Shown: in pieces, positions 1 to 11,884 of the stretch | Position numbering within the stretch: position 1 is the first letter of the stretch | How the letters are laid out: the number at the start of each line of letters is the position of its first letter | From: Acetobacter conturbans | GTDB lineage: Bacteria; Pseudomonadota; Alphaproteobacteria; Acetobacterales; Acetobacteraceae | Assembly (NCBI RefSeq): GCF_011516755.1 | Contig: NZ_WOSY01000001.1 | Location: 420,471-484,470, forward strand | Direction of reading: 5' to 3' | DNA length: 64,000 bases | Translations under genes and position numbers: made by a program | The notes under the pieces: model-generated | The model's database searches: none | What the model was told of the DNA's origin: nothing | What the model saw: only the letters and a program-made list of their open reading frames with translations

Positions 1-1035
1 CTGCGTCGCTTTCTGCGCCCCCGTCACCCCCAACCGGTTATCAGCACCGATGCTGTTTCAGCCAGTCAGGCAGCCAGCACCCCCGTTCCTTTGGCATGTG
101 CCCCACGAAAAGACGACATACTGCTTATTCTCGGCGCAGCATGGTGCGATCCACTTTTTGGCGAGCGGCTCCGTCTCGCCCGCGAGCGCTATGGCGTTCG
201 TCCCGTACAACTGATCCATGATCTCATCCCGGCCCGACGTCCTGAATGGTGCCACCCCTCCCTCGTGCGCGACTTCCGGCACTGGCTCGAAACCAGCCTG
301 CCGCAATGTTCTGAGATTCTGGCAATCAGTTCCGCCACTGCTCACGATGTCGGTTGTTATGCCCGGGAGCATTTCATTCATCTGTCCGCCCCTGTGCGCG
401 TGATGCCTATGGGATGCGGGTTCAGCGATATGAACGCCACTCTGGAAACCACCTGTCCCGGTCTCCCTGCGCCCGGCACCTACATTCTGTTCGTATCCAC
501 TCTCGAAGCCCGCAAAAACCACGGATTTCTGCTGCGTGTCTGGCGGCGTCTTCTAAGCGAAACCGGGAGTGAACCGGTGCCCACACTGGTTTTCGCAGGA
601 CGGATTGGCTGGCTGGTGACAGACCTCCTACAGCAGCTCGATAATGCCGACTGGTTGCAGGGTAAAATCAGACTGATCGCCGACCCGACCGACACCGAAC
701 TGAAACATCTTTACAAGAACTGCCTTTTCACGGTTTTCCCCTCTCTGTTCGAAGGATGGGGGCTTCCCGTCACAGAAAGTCTGGCGATGGGAGCCCCATG
801 CCTAGCCTCTGACGTCACATCTATCCCGGAAGCAGGAGGGCGGTTCGCACGCTATTTCGATCCGGACAATGTTCAGGACGCAGCAGATAAAATCCGATCG
901 ACGTTTCAAAATCAAGATGCCCTCGCCGAATGGAAAAACATGATCAGGACAGAGTTCCGATCTGCCTCCTGGGAGGCCGCGGCGGACACCCTTCTGGATG
1001 CATGCGCGGCCGCAGGTCGACGGGGGGAACTCTGA
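1..1035 (+). CDS. GT4 glycosyltransferase, 5' end outside window
   Basis: The frame is open from base 1, so the true start lies upstream; a TTG at 91 is only an internal candidate. The 344 visible residues carry the C-terminal half of a GT-B glycosyltransferase of family GT4: an STLEARKNH segment, AGRIGW, FPSLFEGWGLPVTESL (the E-x7-E nucleotide-sugar site) and SIPEAGG. It would transfer a sugar from a nucleotide donor in the cytoplasm, probably for a surface polysaccharide. The downstream gene is a close paralogue and starts within its stop codon (TGATG), so the two are one transcription unit. Donor and acceptor cannot be told from sequence. Confidence 0.88.
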   Translation: MRRFLRPRHPQPVISTDAVSASQAASTPVPLACAPRKDDILLILGAAWCDPLFGERLRLARERYGVRPVQLIHDLIPARRPEWCHPSLVRDFRHWLETSLPQCSEILAISSATAHDVGCYAREHFIHLSAPVRVMPMGCGFSDMNATLETTCPGLPAPGTYILFVSTLEARKNHGFLLRVWRRLLSETGSEPVPTLVFAGRIGWLVTDLLQQLDNADWLQGKIRLIADPTDTELKHLYKNCLFTVFPSLFEGWGLPVTESLAMGAPCLASDVTSIPEAGGRFARYFDPDNVQDAADKIRSTFQNQDALAEWKNMIRTEFRSASWEAAADTLLDACAAAGRRGEL

Positions 1036-2405
1036 TGCCTTCCACACTCTGGATCGATGTCACCGACCTTCTGCTTTATCTCGGCCAGCATGATCGCCCA
1101 AGCGGGATTCAGCGAGTTGTGTTCGAACTGGGCAGCGCGCTCGCAACGTCCGATCCAGAACGAGTCGGCTTCGTACGACGCTTTGCAGGACCAACGGATC
1201 TTGAAACCGTTGCATGGGAAGATATCGAAAATCTATTCGCCTCCGTCACGCAGGACACCTCACGAACACGCCGCACCCAGGGGCTTCTGAAAGCCACCAC
1301 CATTGCTCCGTTTAATCCTCCCGAACAGCGCCTTGCTCTGCTGGGAGCATCGGTTCGCGCCCAGGCCGATGTGTTGCGTCAGTTCGGACGACTGGCAGGA
1401 AGAATTGCCCGGAGCGTCACTCACACTGTCGGCAATCACCACAGCAAGGGCAGAAAGACCTCTTCCCGTCCACCTTCCGGACACCTTCTTTCTGAAATAG
1501 CCCGTGCAGGGGACATGTTTTTTACACCGGGCTCCCCCTGGGAACTGGATGATTACGCGGAGACCGTCCGCTGGCTTCGAGACAACCACCGCATGACGTT
1601 TGGTCTCCTCGTCCACGATGTGTTTCCGGTTTTTCATCCGGAATGGTGTGCTCAGGGCGTCATCACGACCTTCACGACATGGCACCGGAAAATCCTGCCC
1701 CTCGCCGACCATGTCTTCACTCTCAGTTCGGCGACGGCCCGTGACCTGACCACGTATGCAATGCAGGAACGGATAGGCATGCTTTCACCGCCGATCCGCA
1801 TAGGAGCGGGCATCACTTTTCGCAAACATGCTTCTGAACAAAATAATTTTCCTCATCTTCCTGCGGCGGGAAGCTATGTGCTGTTTGTCTCCACACTGGA
1901 AGCCCGCAAAAATCATGCCCTGCTGTTCCGTGTCTGGCGACGTCTCGTGGAAGAACGGGGCTCCGAGAATGCGCCAACGTTGATTTTCGCGGGACGTTCA
2001 GGCTGGCTGGTGTCCGATCTGCTTCAGCAACTGGACAATGCGAACTGGCTGGATGGAAAAATCTGCCACATTCCCAGCCCCACAGATGCAGAGCTTGCGG
2101 CTCTCTACGAAGGATGTCTTTTCACGATTTTCCCTTCTCTTGCCGAAGGGTGGGGTCTGCCGGTCACGGAGAGCCTGCTGTTTGGACAGCCCTGTCTAGC
2201 CTCGGGAACGACTGCGATCCCGGAAGCAGGAGGCACCTTCGTGCGTTATTTCGATCCGGATAACGCAGGGGATGTCCTGCGCGTGATTTCCGAAACCCTC
2301 GACGACCCGACTGGCCTAGCCATCTGGCGTGAACGAATCCGGCGGCAGTTCATTCCGCCGGACTGGTGCGATTCTGCCCGCATCATTCTCAATCGGCTGC
2401 ACTGA
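1035..2405 (+). CDS. GT4 glycosyltransferase
   Basis: 456 residues from the ATG that overlaps the upstream stop by one base. The N-terminal ~190 residues (LWIDVTDLLLYL...) form the acceptor-side Rossmann domain. The C-terminal half repeats, nearly motif for motif, the upstream gene: STLEARKNH, AGRSGWLVSDLLQQLDNA, FPSLAEGWGLPVTESL, AIPEAGG. It is therefore a tandem duplicate of the same GT4 family and probably adds a neighbouring sugar in the same glycan. The WIDVTDLL start is typical of polysaccharide-cluster glycosyltransferases. A hairpin follows the stop, so the unit ends here. The substrate is unknown. Confidence 0.9.
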   Translation: MPSTLWIDVTDLLLYLGQHDRPSGIQRVVFELGSALATSDPERVGFVRRFAGPTDLETVAWEDIENLFASVTQDTSRTRRTQGLLKATTIAPFNPPEQRLALLGASVRAQADVLRQFGRLAGRIARSVTHTVGNHHSKGRKTSSRPPSGHLLSEIARAGDMFFTPGSPWELDDYAETVRWLRDNHRMTFGLLVHDVFPVFHPEWCAQGVITTFTTWHRKILPLADHVFTLSSATARDLTTYAMQERIGMLSPPIRIGAGITFRKHASEQNNFPHLPAAGSYVLFVSTLEARKNHALLFRVWRRLVEERGSENAPTLIFAGRSGWLVSDLLQQLDNANWLDGKICHIPSPTDAELAALYEGCLFTIFPSLAEGWGLPVTESLLFGQPCLASGTTAIPEAGGTFVRYFDPDNAGDVLRVISETLDDPTGLAIWRERIRRQFIPPDWCDSARIILNRLH

Positions 2406-2410
2406 AAACC

Positions 2411-2440
2411 CGGACAGGAGAAAACGCCTCCTCCTGTCCG
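2411..2440. terminator. hairpin between convergent genes
   Basis: Perfect 10-bp inverted repeat CGGACAGGAG / CTCCTGTCCG (2411-2420 and 2431-2440) with a 10-nt loop. It lies between the stop of the glycosyltransferase and the stop of the convergent kinase gene. There is no strong U-run, so it may be a weak bidirectional terminator. Confidence 0.5.
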
Positions 2441-2453
2441 ACAGATTGCCTAC

Positions 2454-3443
2454 TCAGAAACCCATGTCTTTCCATGGATTGGACAACGGCCTTGCGCCGT
2501 AATGCGAGATCACCTCGGAGGCGGCCAGAGAAGCAAGACGCCCACACTCCTCGAGTGTCCGGTTCGAGGTCAGGCCGGCAAGGAAACCCGCAGCGTAAGC
2601 ATCCCCGGCGCCGGTTGTATCCACGACCTGCGTCGGCACTGGTGCGATCACGATCTGCTCACCACCCCGGATAATGACGCTGCCTTTTTCCGAGCGCGTC
2701 AGGGCGGCAAAACTGGTGTCCTCTGCGGCATGACGCGCTGCCGTCTCGAAATTTTCCGTCTGATACAGGGCGCAGATTTCGTTTTCGTTGGCGAACAGGA
2801 TGTCGATGTGTCCCTTCACCAGATCAAGAAAGGCTTCGCGATGACGCCCGACACAGAACGGGTCTGAAAGGGAGAGCGCCACCTGACGACCGGCCTTGTG
2901 CGCCATCGAGGCGGCACGGCGGAATGCTTCCTGCGCATGCGGAGGATCGAAGAGATATCCTTCGAGATACACGATGGAAGAGGCGTTGATGACATCGGCC
3001 AGCACATCGTCGGGTGTGAACTGCGTACAGGCGCCGAGATAGGTGCTCATTGTCCGCTGGCCATCCGGCGTGATCAGCACGATGCAGCTGGCAGTGGAAA
3101 GATTGGCACCCAGACGTCCATCCAGCGGACGCGAAGGAAACGTGACGCCACAGCCCCGGATGTCCTCGGCAAACGCCTTGCCGGCTGCATCTCCGGACAC
3201 TTTACCCAGATAGGCGACACGTGCGCCAAGCTGCGCGGCCACCACGCAACTGTTCGCCACCGATCCGCCGCCGGTTTCACGTTCGACCTGCACGGCCGCG
3301 CGCAATGCACCGGAACGATCCTCGTCAATGAGGGTCATGCTACCGGGCACAAGTCCCTGCTTGTCGAGGAAATCGAAATTTACCTTTGCGAGCACATCTG
3401 TGATGGCATTTCCGATGCCGCAAAGGTCATAGAGGATGGTCAT
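2454..3443 (-). CDS. adenosine kinase (PfkB family)
   Basis: 329 residues from ATG at 3443 (MTILYDLCGIGNAITDVLAK). It is a ribokinase/PfkB-fold sugar kinase. The N-terminal GIGNAITDV and GSMTLIDE blocks, the GGSVANS substrate loop, LVTPDGQRT-like strand, LEGYLFDPP and the C-terminal DTTGAGDAYAAGFL anion-hole/catalytic-Asp motif match the alphaproteobacterial adenosine kinase group. It would phosphorylate adenosine to AMP for purine salvage. A longer frame upstream (GTG at 3521) adds 26 residues without family similarity, so the internal ATG is preferred. The gene stands alone, convergent with the glycosyltransferases. Confidence 0.85.
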   Translation of the reverse strand: MTILYDLCGIGNAITDVLAKVNFDFLDKQGLVPGSMTLIDEDRSGALRAAVQVERETGGGSVANSCVVAAQLGARVAYLGKVSGDAAGKAFAEDIRGCGVTFPSRPLDGRLGANLSTASCIVLITPDGQRTMSTYLGACTQFTPDDVLADVINASSIVYLEGYLFDPPHAQEAFRRAASMAHKAGRQVALSLSDPFCVGRHREAFLDLVKGHIDILFANENEICALYQTENFETAARHAAEDTSFAALTRSEKGSVIIRGGEQIVIAPVPTQVVDTTGAGDAYAAGFLAGLTSNRTLEECGRLASLAASEVISHYGARPLSNPWKDMGF

Positions 3444-3731
3444 TGGCGTTATCCCGCGTCTTGAAAGCTCTCCCCGTCTATCGCCAATGAGAGGAGGCCG
3501 TCCATGCCCATCCGTTACCATATTTTAACCCACAGCCGGATGGTCGCTTCAAAAGCGTTCACCTTGCAAAAAACGGCCATGAACGCCCTTGTCCCCCGGT
3601 TCCTTATGCGTATAACCGTGGGAGAGAACGGCTGACACTGGACCGCTCCGGTCTTGTAATACAAGGCACGGAAGGTGTTGGCGGATATTTTGGCCGCCTG
3701 GCGGCCCAGACACGAGTGACGGGGTTTTTTC

Positions 3732-4475
3732 TTGCTGTTCAAGAGACACAAACCTAACGCCGCCAAGTCCCCGCAGAACGGAAAGCCGGCGCCGGCTCCG
3801 AACGCTGCCGGGGTATCGCGGCCTGCTGTTTCCGGCTCTCCCGAAAGCAAGACAGCGACGTCAGACGCCGCCGGGCACGGAGCCATCTTTTCGCCCAAGA
3901 CAGCCGATACGACGGACAGGGCGGGCGCCAGCGCCGCTGGTTTTTCCACACCTTCAAAGGATTCCACATCTATGGGCCGTGCTCCCTTTCCTCCCACCCC
4001 CGGCACACCGGGTTCCCCCGCTCCGGCTGGCGGCCCTACCCCGACGAATCCCTCCGCCGCTGGCCCGGGACTGATGCCCGGTCACCGTCCGTCTGCCGCC
4101 ACGGCTCCACGCGATGACCGTCGCACGCTCGTCGTAGGTCGCGGCATCAGCGTTCAGGGTTCCGTGCAGGATGCCGAGCGTCTGGTCGTGGAAGGAACAG
4201 TCGAGTCCAGCATGATCAATGCGAAAGAGCTGTCCGTTGCTCCCGGCGGTCTGTTCCGCGGTGGCGTGGAAGTGGAAGACGCAGAGATCGCGGGCACGGT
4301 CGACGGCACGCTGACCGTACGTGGTCACCTGACGGTTGCCTCCACTGGCCGTCTCCTCGGCAAGGCGACATGCAAGCGTCTGCGCGTGGAAGATGGCGGC
4401 CAGATCACCGGCCAACTCGAAATGCTGTCCGATAAGGACGCGGCTTCTGCACCCAAGAGCACCCCCGCTGCCTGA
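3732..4475 (+). CDS. bactofilin family cytoskeletal protein
   Basis: 247 residues from a TTG start (MLFKRHKP...), chosen because bactofilins commonly begin with a short basic F-K-R segment and no ATG precedes the conserved core. Residues ~1-125 are Pro/Ala/Ser-rich and look disordered. Residues ~130-235 are the DUF583/bactofilin beta-helix (VVGRGISVQGSV, LVVEGTVESSMINAKELSVAPGG, EIAGTVDGTLTVRGHL, GQITGQLEML). Such proteins self-assemble into nucleotide-free filaments that position cell-envelope or cell-cycle factors. The N-terminal extension is longer than usual. A strong terminator follows. Confidence 0.85.
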   Translation: MLFKRHKPNAAKSPQNGKPAPAPNAAGVSRPAVSGSPESKTATSDAAGHGAIFSPKTADTTDRAGASAAGFSTPSKDSTSMGRAPFPPTPGTPGSPAPAGGPTPTNPSAAGPGLMPGHRPSAATAPRDDRRTLVVGRGISVQGSVQDAERLVVEGTVESSMINAKELSVAPGGLFRGGVEVEDAEIAGTVDGTLTVRGHLTVASTGRLLGKATCKRLRVEDGGQITGQLEMLSDKDAASAPKSTPAA

Positions 4476-4500
4476 TGCGGCATTGCGCTGCGTGTAATGA

Positions 4501-4527
4501 AAAAAACCCGCTTTCGAGCGGGTTTTT
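4501..4527 (+). terminator. Rho-independent terminator of the bactofilin gene
   Basis: Stem CCCGCT-TTCG-AGCGGG (4507-4522) followed by TTTTTCTTT and preceded by an A-run, so it can also act on the opposite strand. Confidence 0.85.
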
Positions 4528-4554
4528 CTTTGACCATTTCCCATCAACCACAAA

Positions 4555-4585
4555 AAAGCGGAGAAGAAAAATTCTTCTCCGCTTT
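4555..4585 (-). terminator. Rho-independent terminator of gcrA
   Basis: 14-bp stem (AAAGCGGAGAAGAA, 4555-4568, and its complement 4572-4585) with a 3-nt loop. On the minus strand it is followed by a T-run. It lies 19 bp past the gcrA stop. Confidence 0.85.
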
Positions 4586-4603
4586 GATTTTACAGTTTGA
4601 TAC

Positions 4604-5335
4604 TCAGCTCCCGCTGTCGCGCCGATCTCTCAGTTTGACGTAAGCCAGAGCCGCATGCTCTGCGCAGTAAGGCTTGCCTGGCAGCGGTGTGGCACCACAA
4701 AAATGGAAACCCGGCATTCCCGGATCACCCAGTGGCCAGCAGCAACTCGCACTGCGCCGACGAGGTTCCATAGCGGAAGCCAGACGCTGCACCGCTGAAC
4801 GGGGAACGGGAGTCGCTTTCCTCTGTGGCGCAGCAGGTGCCTGTACCCTGACGGCAACCGCAACATCCGCTTTAGCAGAGGAAACAGTCGCTACCTGCTT
4901 CACCGGCTCAGGTCGTTTTTCGCTTACGACCGGGGCACTGCTCGGCTTCGATACACTGTCCGCTGTCATCACGGCTGCGGGTTGCGAGACCGTTTCGCGG
5001 TCTACCGAAACAGCCTTAGCCGATGCAGCCACCTGTTCAGCAGGCGCTACCGAGACGACATCAGGAACTGAGGGAATACCCGAAACCGCTTCGACTTTTA
5101 CTGGCTTGCGCGGAGAAGGTGCTTTTGGTCGTTCACCACCCTCAGCACTCTTCTTGACCGTGCCTTTCCCATCCTGCCGCCGAATCGGCGAAGGACGCGG
5201 CGGAAGTGCCAGTCGATGGGCCTTTCCAACAACAGCATTCTTGGTGATACCGAGTTGTCGTCCGATCTCAGCCGTTGACAGTCCTTCCTGCCATAAGGCC
5301 TTGAGACGGGCGATTGTCTCGTCTGTCCACTCCAT
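4604..5335 (-). CDS. gcrA: GcrA cell-cycle regulator
   Basis: 243 residues starting MEWTDETIARLKALWQEGLS. Residues 1-50 are the GcrA helix-turn-helix (STAEIGRQLGITKNAVVGKAHRLAL). The C-terminal ~45 residues carry the conserved Cys/His block (CCWPLGDPGMPGFHFCG, PYCAEH), preceded by a long Ala/Val/Pro/Lys linker. In Caulobacter GcrA binds sigma70-RNA polymerase and activates promoters carrying CcrM-methylated GANTC sites. The linker of ~130 residues makes this protein longer than Caulobacter GcrA (about 170 residues). A palindrome lies immediately upstream of the start. Confidence 0.93.
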   Translation of the reverse strand: MEWTDETIARLKALWQEGLSTAEIGRQLGITKNAVVGKAHRLALPPRPSPIRRQDGKGTVKKSAEGGERPKAPSPRKPVKVEAVSGIPSVPDVVSVAPAEQVAASAKAVSVDRETVSQPAAVMTADSVSKPSSAPVVSEKRPEPVKQVATVSSAKADVAVAVRVQAPAAPQRKATPVPRSAVQRLASAMEPRRRSASCCWPLGDPGMPGFHFCGATPLPGKPYCAEHAALAYVKLRDRRDSGS

Positions 5336-5352
5336 TGAGGCGCCTCTCCATT

Positions 5353-5372
5353 ATTGGCCGCTATCGGCCAAT
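5353..5372. promoter_or_regulatory. 8-bp palindrome upstream of gcrA
   Basis: ATTGGCCG-CTAT-CGGCCAAT, a perfect inverted repeat with a 4-nt centre, begins 18 bp before the gcrA ATG. The position fits an operator or a leader hairpin close to the ribosome-binding region. The binding factor is unknown. Confidence 0.5.
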
Positions 5373-5470
5373 TTAAATTCTGAGGGGAAAATAGGTCCTT
5401 CGGCGTTCACACTCAAGGAAGGCTTGGCAGAAAGCTGGGGACAAAGACCGCTTTAGCGGGAAATGACAGG

Positions 5471-6667
5471 TTATTCCGTACGAAGCAGCTTCAGCCGACC
5501 GCCCTGCACCCCGAGAGAAAGCCTGCCCTCACACAAAGCCAGCGCTTCCTCACCGAAGACGTCCCGGCGCCAGCCGGTCAGCAAGGGCCCCTCCTGATCC
5601 TGCCCCAGAGCGAAAGCATCCAAATCGTCTGAATTCGCCACCAGTTTCGGCGCGACATTATGCTGTTCGCACTGATGCGTCAGAAGCACTTTCAGGAGAG
5701 CGACCAGCGCAGGTGACGACCGGGGGCCTTCAGACCCTTTCCCATTGTTGCGGGATACTTTCGGCAAATCGGCATCAGGCAATGTGGAAGCGGATTCCAC
5801 AACCGTGAGAAGCTCTTTTCCCATTCGGCCTTCAGCAAAGCCGCGCGTGACCCCACGTACTCGCGCCAGAGCTTCCGTCGTTTTCGGCACCGTCGCTGCA
5901 ATTTCCAGCAGGCTCTCGTCCTTGAGCATCCTCTGACGCGGAACATTCGCGTTCTGGGCTTCCAACTCACGCCAGGCCGCGATGGCACGCAGGATGCCAA
6001 GCATCCGACGGTTATTGGTCCGTGCCCGCAGTTTTTCCCATTGTTTTTCAGGATCAACCCGCAACCGGTCGGGATCGGACAAGGCGGCCAGTTCGGAACT
6101 GACCCAGGCCCCTCTTTTCTCGCGCTCAAGCTGCTCGACCAGCGCTTCATAGACCAGACGAAGATAAGTCACATCCGCGGCTGCGTAGGCAAACTGAGCG
6201 GGAGAAAGCGGACGCACCGACCAGTCCGTGAAGCGATGGCTCTTGTCGATGGTCGCGCCAGTCAGCGCGCCGACCAGGTTGTCATAGCCCACCTGATCGC
6301 CATATCCGGCGACCATTGCCGCGACCTGCGTATCGAACAGCGGTTCCGGCAACCGATCGAACAGATGCAGGAAAATCTCCGCATCCTGCCGGGCGGCATG
6401 AAACACCTTCACCACATCGCGGTCGTCAAAAAGTTCAGCCAGAGGAGAAAGATCGAGTTCCGGCGCAAGTGAGTCGATCAGGACGACTTCATGCTCGCCC
6501 GCGATCTGAATGAGGCAGAGTTCGGGCCAGTACGTTTTTTCCCGCATGAATTCCGTGTCGACCGTGACAAACACCTCTTTTCTCAGGCGTTGGACGGTCT
6601 GTGCGAGATCGTCGGTGGAGACGATCAGACGGGGTTCAGGGAAGGTGTGTTTCCGACTTTTGGCCAT
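5471..6667 (-). CDS. rnd: ribonuclease D
   Basis: 398 residues from ATG 6667 (MAKSRK), preceded by GGAACAGG. A GTG five codons upstream is a less likely start. The DEDDy 3'-5' exonuclease domain occupies residues ~15-200. The metal-binding residues are visible in [19 protein letters not shown] (Exo I), [10 protein letters not shown] (Exo II) and YAAADVTYL (Exo III Tyr/Asp). An HRDC helical domain follows (~215-300). RNase D trims tRNA 3' ends and other structured RNAs. The gene runs in the same direction as gcrA, 135 bp upstream of it, and may or may not share its transcript. Confidence 0.92.
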   Translation of the reverse strand: MAKSRKHTFPEPRLIVSTDDLAQTVQRLRKEVFVTVDTEFMREKTYWPELCLIQIAGEHEVVLIDSLAPELDLSPLAELFDDRDVVKVFHAARQDAEIFLHLFDRLPEPLFDTQVAAMVAGYGDQVGYDNLVGALTGATIDKSHRFTDWSVRPLSPAQFAYAAADVTYLRLVYEALVEQLEREKRGAWVSSELAALSDPDRLRVDPEKQWEKLRARTNNRRMLGILRAIAAWRELEAQNANVPRQRMLKDESLLEIAATVPKTTEALARVRGVTRGFAEGRMGKELLTVVESASTLPDADLPKVSRNNGKGSEGPRSSPALVALLKVLLTHQCEQHNVAPKLVANSDDLDAFALGQDQEGPLLTGWRRDVFGEEALALCEGRLSLGVQGGRLKLLRTE

Positions 6668-6770
6668 TCCTGTTCCATACACAGGACAAAGGGCCAGCGG
6701 AAGATGTCAGCTTGACGTCGCAAGGCCCAAAATGACACATGCGTTCAAAAGATCCTCATGGAGCAGACGG

Positions 6771-7241
6771 ATGACGAAACACGCTGAAGGCACAGAGGCA
6801 CTCACTCAACTCGGAAAAAATGCCGCCATTCCAGCATCCCCGGAGCAGGCGCGGCTCGAACGGGTACCTGCACCTCACAAAGGTAAGATGTATGTCGTCC
6901 GCTTCACAGCCCCGGAGTTCACCTCGCTGTGCCCCGTCACAGGGCAGCCCGACTTCGCCCATCTGGTGATCGACTACATCCCTCGCGACTGGATCGTCGA
7001 AAGCAAATCCCTGAAGCTCTATCTCACCAGCTTCCGCAATCATGGCGCTTTCCATGAGGACTGCTCCGTGACGGTCGCGGAAACCCTTGTCAAACTCCTT
7101 GATCCTGTCTGGCTGCGGATTGGAGCCTACTGGTACCCACGCGGCGGCATCCCGATCGACGTTTTCTGGCAGACCGGCTCGCCCCCGCAGGATGTCTGGA
7201 TACCGTCACAGGATGTGCCCGGTTATCGCGGGCGCGGCTGA
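6771..7241 (+). CDS. queF: NADPH-dependent 7-cyano-7-deazaguanine reductase
   Basis: 156 residues from ATG 6771, preceded by GGAGC. This is the short unimodular QueF type of the tunnelling-fold superfamily, which reduces preQ0 to preQ1 in queuosine biosynthesis. Conserved features are Cys54 ([12 protein letters not shown]; forms the thioimide with preQ0), Asp61 (proton donor), the [13 protein letters not shown] motif near residue 77-84, and His95-Glu96 (FHED). No other queuosine gene is adjacent; it is divergent from rnd. Confidence 0.95.
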   Translation: MTKHAEGTEALTQLGKNAAIPASPEQARLERVPAPHKGKMYVVRFTAPEFTSLCPVTGQPDFAHLVIDYIPRDWIVESKSLKLYLTSFRNHGAFHEDCSVTVAETLVKLLDPVWLRIGAYWYPRGGIPIDVFWQTGSPPQDVWIPSQDVPGYRGRG

Positions 7242-7409
7242 TCCTCGGGGCCAGACAAAAGAAAGACCGCCTCTTTTCCAAACCGGGAGCCGTGGGATAT
7301 TTCACCACCGCAACTGGACAGAAAGCACGTCTTTTTGTGGAGTATGAGGCAAATACCCAGAAAGAATGCAACCCACGTTGCTGGCGGCCTGTACAATGGG
7401 CACGCGCGC

Positions 7410-7446
7410 AAAAAAAATGCCTGATCCGCATTTTACGGATCAGGCA
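7410..7446 (-). terminator. Rho-independent terminator of the atp operon
   Basis: 11-bp stem TGCCTGATCCG / CGGATCAGGCA (7418-7428, 7436-7446) with an A-run at 7410-7417 that reads as a U-tract on the minus strand. It lies 30 bp beyond the atpC stop. Confidence 0.9.
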
Positions 7447-7476
7447 TCAGCACTTTGGGTTTTAGAAACGAAAAGA

Positions 7477-7884
7477 TTAGTTGCCCGCGCCCGCATCAAT
7501 CTCCGCACGCACAGACTGAATCTTCGACATCAGCCCTTCAAGACGCGCAGAATCTGACTTGTCAGCAGCTTCCCATGCCTCGGTAAGCTCTTCCAGACGC
7601 GCCGTCGCCGTATCGACGGAGATTTCCGTAACCGGCACGGCATCATCCGCAAGAATGGTGCATCGCGTCTGCGTCATGTCGGCAAAGCCGCCGCCGACGA
7701 AGTAACGGTCGGTGGGGGTTTCACCGTCATAAAGAGTGACGGTGCCTCCGCGCAGAAGAAGCATCATGGGGGCATGCTCGGGCATGGCGGCGATATCGCC
7801 TTCCTCGCCCGGCATCACCACCATGTCTACATCGCGGGACACCAGAACCTTCTCCGGGCTGATGATTTCGACCTTGATCGGCAT
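7477..7884 (-). CDS. atpC: F1 ATP synthase epsilon subunit
   Basis: 135 residues (MPIKVEIISPEKVLVSRDVDM). The N-terminal beta-sandwich has the family pattern VVMPGEEGDIAAMPEHAPMM and the GGGFADM turn. A C-terminal helical hairpin (residues ~90-135) follows; it is the part that inhibits ATP hydrolysis in other species. It is the central-stalk subunit and the last gene of atpHAGDC, 28 bp after atpD, followed by a clear terminator. Confidence 0.95.
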   Translation of the reverse strand: MPIKVEIISPEKVLVSRDVDMVVMPGEEGDIAAMPEHAPMMLLLRGGTVTLYDGETPTDRYFVGGGFADMTQTRCTILADDAVPVTEISVDTATARLEELTEAWEAADKSDSARLEGLMSKIQSVRAEIDAGAGN

Positions 7885-7912
7885 TCTGTTGGTCCCTTCC
7901 GACGTCGGCGAC

Positions 7913-10332
<2,420 letters not shown>

Positions 10333-10348
10333 GAGCGGTTACTCGCGA

Positions 10349-11884
10349 TCAGGCTGCGAAACGACGGTTGAAGTCCGTAAGGAACTCGCCAATCTTCGTC
10401 TCTAGATCCTTGGTGATCTGACGCTCGGTGCGCAGACCCTGAATGATGTCTTTTGCAGGACCACGCAGTTCAGCAAGCATCTTCGTTTCCCAGGGCACGA
10501 CCTTATCAACGGCAATGCCATCAATATAGCCACGTGTGCCTGCGAACAGAACCACCACCTGCTCCTCAACGGCGAGCGGTGAGGATTCCGGCTGCTTCAG
10601 CAGTTCGACAAGACGTGCACCGCGAGCAAGCTGCTTCTGTGTCGCCGGATCGAGGTCGGAAGCGAACTGCGAGAATGCAGCCATTTCACGATACTGAGCC
10701 AGTTCCAGCTTGATCTTGCCGGCAACCTGCTTCATCGACTTGATCTGTGCGGCGGACCCGACACGGGACACCGAACCACCGACATTCACAGCCGGACGCA
10801 CACCACGATAGAACAGATCCGTCTCAAGGAAGATCTGGCCGTCGGTGATGGAGATCACGTTCGTCGGAATGTAGGCGGCAACGTCGCCAGCCTGCGTTTC
10901 GATGACCGGCAGGGCCGTCAGCGAACCGGCGCCATTCGCGTCGGACATCTTCGCGGCACGCTCAAGCAGGCGAGAGTGCAGGTAGAAGACGTCACCCGGA
11001 TAGGCTTCACGTGCTGGCGGACGACGCAGCAGCAGCGACATCTGACGATAGGCAACAGCCTGCTTTGACAGATCGTCGTAGCAGATCAGGCCATGCATGC
11101 CGTTGTCGCGGAAGAACTCACCCATGGCGCAGGCCGCGTAGGGAGCCAGATACTGCAAGGGAGCCGGATCGGAAGCCGTTGCAGCCACCACGATGGAGTA
11201 AGCCATCGCACCCTGCTCTTCGAGCGTGCGGACAAGCTGAGCAACCGTGGAGCGCTTCTGACCAATCGCAACATAGATGCAGTACAGCGACTTCTTGTCG
11301 TCGCCGAGGGCATTCACGTCTTTCTGAGCGAGAATGGTGTCGAGCAGAATGGCTGTCTTGCCGGTCTGACGGTCACCAATGACCAGTTCGCGCTGACCAC
11401 GTCCGATCGGCACAAGCGCGTCGATCGCCTTGATGCCGGTCTGCATCGGCTCGCTGACGGACTGGCGCGGCATGATGCCGGGCGCCTTGACTTCAGCCGG
11501 CGTCATCTTGACGTCGGTGAGCGGCCCTTTGCCGTCAATCGGGTTTCCGAGGCCGTCGACAACGCGTCCCAGAAGGCCCCTGCCGACCGGAACCTCGACA
11601 ATGGCACCGGAACGGTTGACCGTGTCGCCTTCACGAATTTCGTTATCGGAACCGAAGATAACGACACCAACATTGTCGTTCTCAAGGTTCAGTGCCATGC
11701 CTTTCTGGCCAGCGGACGGAAAGTCGACGAGTTCGCCAGCCATCACGTTCTGCAGACCATAGACACGGGCGATACCGTCACCAACGGTCAGGACCGTTCC
11801 TGTCTCGGCGATTTCAGACGCTGTGTCGAATGAAGCGATCTGCTGCTTCAGGATATCCGAAATCTCGGCGGGACGGATTTCCAT
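10349..11884 (-). CDS. atpA: F1 ATP synthase alpha subunit
   Basis: 511 residues. The ATG at 11884 overlaps the atpH stop by one base (TGATG), favouring translational coupling; a GTG one codon earlier is unlikely. Non-catalytic nucleotide-binding subunit with P-loop [11 protein letters not shown], the [12 protein letters not shown]-terminal block and [17 protein letters not shown]. Full length for the family. Confidence 0.97.
   Translation of the reverse strand: MEIRPAEISDILKQQIASFDTASEIAETGTVLTVGDGIARVYGLQNVMAGELVDFPSAGQKGMALNLENDNVGVVIFGSDNEIREGDTVNRSGAIVEVPVGRGLLGRVVDGLGNPIDGKGPLTDVKMTPAEVKAPGIMPRQSVSEPMQTGIKAIDALVPIGRGQRELVIGDRQTGKTAILLDTILAQKDVNALGDDKKSLYCIYVAIGQKRSTVAQLVRTLEEQGAMAYSIVVAATASDPAPLQYLAPYAACAMGEFFRDNGMHGLICYDDLSKQAVAYRQMSLLLRRPPAREAYPGDVFYLHSRLLERAAKMSDANGAGSLTALPVIETQAGDVAAYIPTNVISITDGQIFLETDLFYRGVRPAVNVGGSVSRVGSAAQIKSMKQVAGKIKLELAQYREMAAFSQFASDLDPATQKQLARGARLVELLKQPESSPLAVEEQVVVLFAGTRGYIDGIAVDKVVPWETKMLAELRGPAKDIIQGLRTERQITKDLETKIGEFLTDFNRRFAA

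Noticed and set aside
6668..6770. preQ1 riboswitch before queF
   Set aside because: The leader is about 100 bp and no preQ1-I or preQ1-II consensus core was recognised.
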